Below are positions 1-4,498 of a stretch of DNA of 5,870 nucleotides, piece after piece. The stretch comes from Bacillota bacterium (lineage in GTDB: Bacteria; Bacillota; Dethiobacteria; Dethiobacterales; Dethiobacteraceae): the NCBI GenBank assembly GCA_012841735.1, contig DUUE01000427.1, forward strand, positions 1 to 5,870, given 5' to 3'. The first letter of the stretch is position 1. Every line of letters begins with the position of its first letter. The notes beneath the pieces are model-generated. The model had not been told where the DNA came from and did no database searches. It worked only from the letters and a program-made list of their open reading frames with translations. The translations under genes were made by a program, and so were the position numbers.

Positions 1-850
1 GGGCCATAAAACGGCACCCGGGCTTTGGATTCACCGGCGACGTAATCTCCCCGCGCAGCAGTATGCGCTTCTTTTTGTTATGGATGCTGGGAATGGGGAT
101 GGCCGACAGCAACGCTTTGGAGTATGGGTGCATGGTGTTGGCAAACAGTTCGTCTGCCGGAGCCTTTTCCACCACCTGCCCCAAATACATAACCATGATT
201 TCATCAGAAATATATTTGACGACGGACAGGTCGTGGGTCACAAACATATAAGTAAGGCCGCGCTCCTCCTGCAAATCGAGCATCAGGTTTATTATCTGTG
301 CCTGGATGGAGACATCAAGGGCGGATACAGGCTCGTCGCACACAATAAACTTCGGTTGCAGCGCCAGCGCACGCGCGATACCAATCCGCTGGCGCCGTCC
401 GCCGTCCAGTTCATGCGGGTAGGAGTTTTCGAACCGGGCGGCAATGCCCACCGTATCCATGAGCCTCCGCGTCTCGTCAAGCATCTCCTCTTTAGACATG
501 CCCCCGCGCAGGATCAGCGGTTCCATAATGGCTTCACTGACGGTCATACGGGGGTTGAGCGAGGAAAACGGGTCCTGAAAAATGATCTGCATCTCCTCAC
601 GCAGCCTGCGCAGCTCTCTTTTCGTCGGGTTTGTAATGTCCCTGCCCTCAAAAAAGATGTGGCCGTCAGTGGGCTCCGTCAAGTGCAGCACCGTGCGTCC
701 CAGCGTCGTCTTCCCGCAGCCGGACTCGCCCACAACACCGAGAGTTTTGCCCTGCTCCAGGGTAAAGCTGACACCGTCCACCGCATGCAGCAAACCGGCA
801 CGTGTCTTAAAATATTTTTTCAACCCGCGGACTTCAAGCAAGGGAGTCAT
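1..850 (-). CDS. dppF: DppF-like peptide/nickel-type ABC importer ATPase (3' end cut by window edge)
   Basis: This is the second cytoplasmic ATPase of the importer; it pairs with the DppD-like subunit to hydrolyse ATP and drive the DppB/DppC channel. I translated it by hand: 283 codons are visible before the left edge, starting MTPLLEVRGLKKYF. Motifs in order: Walker A GESGCGKTT at residues 41-49, Q-loop glutamine 92 (FQDPFSSLNP), signature LDGGRRQR at 148-155, Walker B FIVCDEP at 168-174, D-loop SALD at 176-179, switch histidine 206 (THDLS), and the C-terminal HPYSKALLSAIP element from 241 typical of the oligopeptide/dipeptide ATPase family. Family members are about 320-330 residues long, so roughly 40 are missing; the last visible residues are GCRFMA, the start of the cysteine-rich tail. 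The ATG at 850 overlaps the dppD stop as ATGA, and a G-rich ribosome site (AGGGGGGGTG, 855-864) precedes it. The signature is odd: Asp replaces the usual Ser and Arg the usual Gln. The transported substrate is unknown. Confidence 0.95.
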   Translation of the reverse strand, partial: MTPLLEVRGLKKYFKTRAGLLHAVDGVSFTLEQGKTLGVVGESGCGKTTLGRTVLHLTEPTDGHIFFEGRDITNPTKRELRRLREEMQIIFQDPFSSLNPRMTVSEAIMEPLILRGGMSKEEMLDETRRLMDTVGIAARFENSYPHELDGGRRQRIGIARALALQPKFIVCDEPVSALDVSIQAQIINLMLDLQEERGLTYMFVTHDLSVVKYISDEIMVMYLGQVVEKAPADELFANTMHPYSKALLSAIPIPSIHNKKKRILLRGEITSPVNPKPGCRFMA

Positions 851-1821
851 GCCGCACCCCCCCTGACCCTGATGCACCTGACCATGTGACCGGGCGCAAC
901 TTCCACTTCCGGAGGCGCCCCTTCCGCACACTCCCGGACGGCATCGGGGCAGCGCTCGTAAAAGCGGCAGCCCTGCGGCAGATTCGTCGGATCGGGCATC
1001 AGCCCTTTGATGGGTTTTAAGCGCCGCTCCCTGGAGTCCAGTTTGGGCAACGAACCAAACAAGCCCAGGGTATAGGGATGTGACGCGAAATCAAAGATGT
1101 GTTCCACAGTGCCGCGCTCCACAACCTCCCCGGCATAGATCACGGCAACGGAATCGCAGGTATTGGCGACCACACCAAGGTCGTGCGTTATCAGCACGAC
1201 AGATGTGCCGAGCCGCTTTTTCAGCGACTCCATCATTTCCAGCACCTGTGCCTGGATGGTCACATCCAACGCAGTTGTCGGCTCATCGGCCAACAGCAAC
1301 TCCGGGTTGCAGCAGAGCGCCATGGCGATTACAACACGCTGTTTCATCCCGCCGGAAAACTGGTGCGGGTATTCGCCGTATCGCTCCATGGGTATGCCCA
1401 CCATCTCCAGCATGTCGCACGCGCGCCGTTCAGCTTCGGCCCGTGAGATTTTGTTGTGCTGCTGAATTGCCTCGGCTATTTGAAAGCCGACAGTTTCAAT
1501 GGGATTAAGTGCAGTCATGGGGTCCTGGAAGATCATGGCAATTTTATTGCCGCGGATTTTCCGCATTTCTTTTTCGGTGAGACTTAATAAATCCCCGCCA
1601 TTGAAAAGAATTTCGCCCGAGACAATTCTTGAGGTAGGCGGCGGTAAAATCCGGAGAATGCTGCGCGCTATTGTCGTTTTTCCTGCGCCCGTTTCGCCGA
1701 CCAGTCCGATGGTTTCACCCTTCTTAACCGTAAGATTAACGTTGTTTACGGCATAAACCACGGCATCGTCAGTATGATATTCAACCGCCAGATTGCGTAT
1801 TTCAAGCAGCTTTTCGTCCAT
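847..1821 (-). CDS. dppD: DppD-like peptide/nickel-type ABC importer ATPase
   Basis: This is the first of two cytoplasmic ATPases of the importer and is full length at 324 residues, normal for the DppD/OppD family. Visible motifs: Walker A GETGAGKTT (42-50), Q-loop glutamine 99 in IFQDPMTALNP, signature FSGGMKQR (155-162), Walker B LLLADEP (175-181) with the catalytic Glu 180, D-loop TALD (183-186), and switch His 213 (THDLGVV). The C-terminal oligo_HPY region starts at HPY 248-250. It contains four cysteines (285, 291, 298, 316) in the GCRFYERCPDAVREC context. In related Dpp/Opp ATPases this region has been reported to hold an iron-sulfur cluster; that assignment here is by family analogy. 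The ATG at 1821 lies 9 bases after the dppC stop. Its ribosome site TGAGGTGG (1826-1833) includes that stop codon, so translation is probably coupled. The stop overlaps the dppF start. All catalytic residues are intact. Confidence 0.96.
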   Translation of the reverse strand: MDEKLLEIRNLAVEYHTDDAVVYAVNNVNLTVKKGETIGLVGETGAGKTTIARSILRILPPPTSRIVSGEILFNGGDLLSLTEKEMRKIRGNKIAMIFQDPMTALNPIETVGFQIAEAIQQHNKISRAEAERRACDMLEMVGIPMERYGEYPHQFSGGMKQRVVIAMALCCNPELLLADEPTTALDVTIQAQVLEMMESLKKRLGTSVVLITHDLGVVANTCDSVAVIYAGEVVERGTVEHIFDFASHPYTLGLFGSLPKLDSRERRLKPIKGLMPDPTNLPQGCRFYERCPDAVRECAEGAPPEVEVAPGHMVRCIRVRGGAA

Positions 1822-1825
1822 GGAA

Positions 1826-1833
1826 CCACCTCA
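1826..1833 (-). promoter_or_regulatory. Ribosome-binding site of dppD, overlapping the dppC stop
   Basis: The minus strand reads TGAGGTGG, where TGA is the dppC stop codon and GAGG is the core Shine-Dalgarno sequence. The core ends 7 bases before the dppD ATG. The arrangement supports the chosen ATG and suggests that ribosomes finishing dppC restart on dppD. Confidence 0.75.
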
Positions 1834-2688
1834 GTTTTTCAGGCGCGGGTCCAATGCATCCCGCAGCCCGTCCCCTAGCAGATTGCAGGCAAGAACGCTG
1901 ATCATAACGCACAGACCGGGATAGAGTGCATGGGTGGGGTATTCCCGCATTACTCTTCTGGCTTCGGAAATCATGGCGCCCCACTCGGGAATCGGCGGCT
2001 GTACGCCCAGGCCGATAAAACTCAGCGCGGAACCTGCCAGGATGCAGCCGCCCACACCCATGGTGATTTGCACAATCAGCGGCCCGATTGCATTGGGGAC
2101 AATATGCTTTAAAATGATCCGGGCGTCGCCGGCATTGATCGCCCTGGCGGCCTCTATATATTCCTTTTCGCGCACAGTCAAAACTGACGCCCGCATAATC
2201 CGTGCATAACCCGGTACCGTACCGATGCCCAGGGCAATAATGGCGTTGCGCAGGCTTGGTCCCAGAATTGCCGCCAGTGACACACAGAGCAAAAACATGG
2301 GTACCGCCTGGTAAATATCGAGCATGCGCATACTCATGTTGTCTACCCAACCACCGTAATACCCCGCCACTGCGCCGATTACAATGCCGATGGCGGCGGC
2401 AATGGCCACGGAGACGATGCCCATTTGCAGCGACTGCCGTGTGCCGTAGATCAGGCGGCTTAAAATATCGCGCCCGAGCCTGTCGTTGCCAAGCGGATGC
2501 TGCCTGCTCGGCCCGGCGTTGGCCAGCTTTGAATTTTGCTTCTCATAGGGATGGGGGGCCAGGAAGGGTGCAAATATGGCCACCAAAACCAGCAGAACAA
2601 GCACAAAGAGAGCAACAACGGCCAGTTTGTTTTTTTTCAGCTGGCGCCAAATTTCAATAAGTCTCGATTGTTTTCGTCTCTTTTGCAA
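1831..2688 (-). CDS. dppC: DppC-like ABC importer permease, TTG start
   Basis: This is an inner-membrane permease of the binding-protein-dependent transport family, partner of the DppB-like subunit. It has 285 residues, normal for DppC. A short basic cytoplasmic N-terminus (QKRRKQSR, then RQLKKNK) leads into a membrane segment at about 22-44. The family-typical HPLGNDRLGRDILSRLIYG (65-82) follows. Further hydrophobic segments lie near 88-112, 127-155, 200-228 and 252-275. The EAA coupling loop that docks on the ATPases is YIEAARAINAGDARIILKH (177-195). It ends DPRLKN, a usual DppC ending. The start codon is TTG at 2688. No ATG or GTG lies upstream in frame before a stop at about 2745, and the next candidates would cut into the conserved N-terminal segment. 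The gene begins inside the dppB 3' end with a 35-base overlap. A modest ribosome site, AAGGCGG, sits 9 bases upstream. Confidence 0.95.
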   Translation of the reverse strand: MQKRRKQSRLIEIWRQLKKNKLAVVALFVLVLLVLVAIFAPFLAPHPYEKQNSKLANAGPSRQHPLGNDRLGRDILSRLIYGTRQSLQMGIVSVAIAAAIGIVIGAVAGYYGGWVDNMSMRMLDIYQAVPMFLLCVSLAAILGPSLRNAIIALGIGTVPGYARIMRASVLTVREKEYIEAARAINAGDARIILKHIVPNAIGPLIVQITMGVGGCILAGSALSFIGLGVQPPIPEWGAMISEARRVMREYPTHALYPGLCVMISVLACNLLGDGLRDALDPRLKN

Positions 2689-3643
2689 GCTGCCGTCCCG
2701 CCTTTCTTTTTTCTTTTCTGGTATACTGTGAACGTATTCTTGGGTCTACCAGGGCAAAAATCACGTCCACTATTAAAATGATAACCGCGAAGAGGGATGA
2801 GATAATAAGAATGCCGCTCTGGATAACGGGATAATCCCGGTTGTAAAGACCCGTCATAATATACTGCCCCAGGCCCGGTATTGAGTAAATGACCTCGGTG
2901 ATCAGAGAGCCGCCAAGCATGGTGCCAAAGATGCCGCCGATGACCATGATAACCGGGATCATCGCATTTTTCAGGGCATGGCGGTAAACCACCCTGCCTT
3001 CCGAAAGCCCTTTCGCCCTGGCGGTCGTTATGTAATCCTGCCGCAGGACTTCAAGCATGTCTGACCGCATTTGTCTTGCTATTAACGCCGTCAGGCCGAG
3101 AGCCATGGCGGCACATGGCAGTACCCAGCCCTTCCAGGTGGCCACGCCGGAAATCGGCAGCCACCTGAGATAAACGCCAAAGAACCGTATCAGCAACAAG
3201 GCAAACCAGAAGCTTGGCATCGATACTGAAATCAAGGCCAGAAAAATCGCGGCATTGTCTTTCCATGTCCGCTGGTGGACAGCCGCGTAAATGCCAATCG
3301 GGATGCCGAGAATCACTGAAAAGACGGTACCAAGCGCGACGAGCGTCAGCGTATACGGAAAACGCTCCAACATCTCGGTAACCACAGGACGTTTTGTCAT
3401 CAATGAAGAGCCCAGATCCCCATGCAGCACCCCCCAGAGGAAACGCCCATAACGTACCGGGAGCGGGTCGTTCAGGCCAAGTTCCTCCCGCAGTTCATCC
3501 ACCTGTTCCTGCGTGGCATGGGCGCCAAGCATCATCCTGGCAGGGTCGCCGGGGGTAATGTCGATCAGGATCAACACAACCAGGGAAATGCCCAACATGA
3601 CGGGTATCAGCATCAACAGCCGCTTTGCAATAAACCTTGTCAT
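2654..3643 (-). CDS. dppB: DppB-like ABC importer permease with extended charged C-terminal tail
   Basis: This is an inner-membrane permease that forms the translocation channel with the DppC-like subunit. It has 329 residues. It starts MTRFIAKRLLMLIPVMLGIS, the usual DppB opening, with a first membrane segment at about 9-29. The family sequence DITPGDPARMMLG (28-40) and an amphipathic periplasmic region with ATQEQVDELREELGLNDP (43-60) follow. Hydrophobic segments are near 98-121, 132-156, 172-190, 228-250 and 276-299. The EAA coupling loop is DYITTARAKGLSEGRVVYRHALKN (203-226, here TTA rather than EAA at its start, a common DppB form). The conserved end VDPRIR is at 299-304. After it comes an extra strongly charged tail of about 25 residues (305-329) that is read through the dppC start. 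The ATG at 3643 has a good ribosome site, AGAGGTGG, 7 bases upstream. The gene lies 48 bases after the cupin. Confidence 0.96.
   Translation of the reverse strand: MTRFIAKRLLMLIPVMLGISLVVLILIDITPGDPARMMLGAHATQEQVDELREELGLNDPLPVRYGRFLWGVLHGDLGSSLMTKRPVVTEMLERFPYTLTLVALGTVFSVILGIPIGIYAAVHQRTWKDNAAIFLALISVSMPSFWFALLLIRFFGVYLRWLPISGVATWKGWVLPCAAMALGLTALIARQMRSDMLEVLRQDYITTARAKGLSEGRVVYRHALKNAMIPVIMVIGGIFGTMLGGSLITEVIYSIPGLGQYIMTGLYNRDYPVIQSGILIISSLFAVIILIVDVIFALVDPRIRSQYTRKEKRKAGRQLAKETKTIETY
2698..2704 (-). promoter_or_regulatory. Probable ribosome-binding site for the TTG start of dppC
   Basis: The minus strand reads AAGGCGG, matching the consensus AAGGAGG at six of seven bases, and is separated by 9 bases from the TTG at 2688. 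It lies within the last codons of dppB. It supports TTG as the start, although the match is imperfect and coupling to dppB translation may be what really loads ribosomes. Confidence 0.5.
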
Positions 3644-3650
3644 CTTGCAC

Positions 3651-3658
3651 CCACCTCT
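3651..3658 (-). promoter_or_regulatory. Ribosome-binding site of dppB
   Basis: The minus strand reads AGAGGTGG, 7 bases before the ATG at 3643. It fixes the start that gives the usual MTRFIAKRL opening. It lies in the 48-base gap after the cupin stop, where I see no terminator-like hairpin, which supports co-transcription with the cupin gene. Confidence 0.7.
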
Positions 3659-3691
3659 GCTCTGGATTTAAAAGACAGCTCTCCGGTAAAA

Positions 3692-4240
3692 TTAAACTCT
3701 CCAGTCTTCTTCAAGGCATTTCCCGCAGGCATCACATTTTTTCACTTCTTCATACTTGCAGGGGATGGGGCCGTTATACCGCAGTTCTTTTGGTCCCTCC
3801 GGCGTATCATAGATGCCGCCGAACATGGGTTCCATGAGCGCCGCCTGGAAAAAGACGGGTTTATTTATCTTTTTAAAATGCAGCGGGCAGTGATACACGC
3901 CGGCGGGGATGCGGATAATGGTCGGTTTGGTGATCCGGAATACTTCCGCGTCTTCGCCAATCTTGCCAAGCGTAAATTCAATCTCTGCGTCAAAATCAAA
4001 AACATTGGGAAAAGAGCCGCCCAAAAAAATGAGATATTCATCCTGCTTGTGGCGGTGAGGTATCCGGTCAAGGAAGAAAGGCTTGACAAAAATCTGAAAA
4101 CCGACATTAAAATTGGATCCCGGAATCTGTGATGCCCCCCTGAAATACGCCTGGGGTTTGATGACAAAACCGGGATCATCACCCTCGGCTACGATTTCAT
4201 TATTCTCCTGGGGAAAAGTAAAAACCAGTTTTTCGTACAT
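3692..4240 (-). CDS. Small cupin-fold protein with cysteine-rich C-terminal tail, function unknown
   Basis: This is a single-domain cupin of 182 residues, recognised by both classical cupin motifs. Motif 1 is HRHKQDEYLIFLGG (62-75), giving the metal-ligand pattern H62-x-H64-x3-E68 and a Gly six residues later. Motif 2 is IPAGVYHCPLH (111-121), giving PxG-x2-H with H117 as the fourth probable ligand; His 121 replaces the usual Asn. The rest of the barrel is beta-rich with many aromatic residues. There is no signal peptide or membrane segment, so it is probably cytoplasmic. The C-terminus carries Cys 161, 169, 172 and 175 (C-x7-C-x2-C-x2-C), outside the cupin barrel. The ATG at 4240 has a strong ribosome site. 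It is transcribed with the permease and ATPase genes, which suggests a role linked to the imported compound: sensing, modification or metal handling. No family with a known reaction is recognised; cupins range from isomerases to dioxygenases to plain binding proteins. Confidence 0.9.
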   Translation of the reverse strand: MYEKLVFTFPQENNEIVAEGDDPGFVIKPQAYFRGASQIPGSNFNVGFQIFVKPFFLDRIPHRHKQDEYLIFLGGSFPNVFDFDAEIEFTLGKIGEDAEVFRITKPTIIRIPAGVYHCPLHFKKINKPVFFQAALMEPMFGGIYDTPEGPKELRYNGPIPCKYEEVKKCDACGKCLEEDWRV

Positions 4241-4246
4241 TATTTG

Positions 4247-4256
4247 TCCTCCCTTT
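4247..4256 (-). promoter_or_regulatory. Strong ribosome-binding site of the cupin gene
   Basis: The minus strand reads AAAGGGAGGA, near the Shine-Dalgarno consensus, ending 6 bases before the ATG at 4240. It confirms the start and suggests efficient translation that does not depend on coupling to the upstream binding-protein gene. Confidence 0.8.
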
Positions 4257-4433
4257 CAGTGGTAATAATGAATGCAAGCTTTTCACGGTGATGTATCGGT
4301 AACTGTCTGCAGCCATTTTCAGCCAAAATAATATTTCGCCCTGAAAGTCGCCGAAACCTCCCGGCCAGTAAACTCACTACCGGTCTGGGGGATCACGGAC
4401 CGCAGGGCCCGCAAACAGCAACTTTTGAGGATA

Positions 4434-4480
4434 AAAAAGAGTGTTGCCAACCGCCCGGCAGCGGCCGGCAACACTTTTTT
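4434..4480 (-). terminator. Intrinsic terminator after the binding-protein gene, probably bidirectional
   Basis: An 8-base perfect stem pairs GTGTTGCC (4441-4448) with GGCAACAC (4467-4474). Inside it, after a 2x2 internal loop, CCGC (4451-4454) pairs with GCGG (4461-4464) around a 6-base loop. On the minus-strand transcript the stem is followed by TCTTTTTTAT. On the plus strand it is followed by six Ts, so it could stop transcription both ways. It lies 19 bases beyond the binding-protein stop. Such hairpins between binding-protein and permease genes commonly reduce downstream expression; here the cupin-dppBCDF genes would depend on read-through or on a promoter of their own. Confidence 0.88.
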
Positions 4481-4498
4481 CAGTGGGAAAGTTGTTCC

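Larger units (their letters stand above)
4241..4498 (-). other. Gene-free region between binding-protein and cupin genes (terminator plus possible structured leader)
   Basis: This 258-base stretch has no convincing coding sequence. Read on the transcribed strand it holds, in order, the hairpin terminator after the binding-protein gene, a GC-rich part with two partly overlapping possible hairpins (4365-4383 and 4381-4402), an AT-rich part with a weak promoter-like sequence (TATTAT at 4328-4333, with a poor -35 match TTTCGG at 4351-4356 and a 17-base spacer), and the cupin ribosome site. I recognised no known riboswitch or T-box consensus. The promoter reading is weak because the -35 element fits at only two positions. 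Confidence 0.6.

Noticed and set aside
855..864. Seven-G run before the dppF start as a phase-variable tract
   Set aside because: It is short, serves as a plausible ribosome site and codes for the last DppD residues; there is no sign of slippage.
80..889. A 269-codon open frame on the plus strand opposite dppF
   Set aside because: It lies opposite a gene with every ABC ATPase motif. Its translation is rich in His, Gln and Arg and has no recognisable domain; it is a mirror frame of a GC-rich gene.
1802..2350. Second minus-strand frame of 182 codons within dppC
   Set aside because: It is out of frame with the clear permease sequence and has no membrane segments or motif of its own.
2701..2720. 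A-rich run with AAAAAAG at the dppB/dppC junction as a programmed frameshift site
   Set aside because: The heptamer is in the wrong phase for a -1 slip (zero frame reads GAA AAA AGA), a +1 slip would be needed to enter dppC, and dppC has its own TTG start with a ribosome site.
3422..4132. A 236-codon open frame on the plus strand spanning the dppB start and the cupin
   Set aside because: It crosses two well-supported minus-strand genes and their ribosome site. I see no ribosome site of its own and no recognisable motif.
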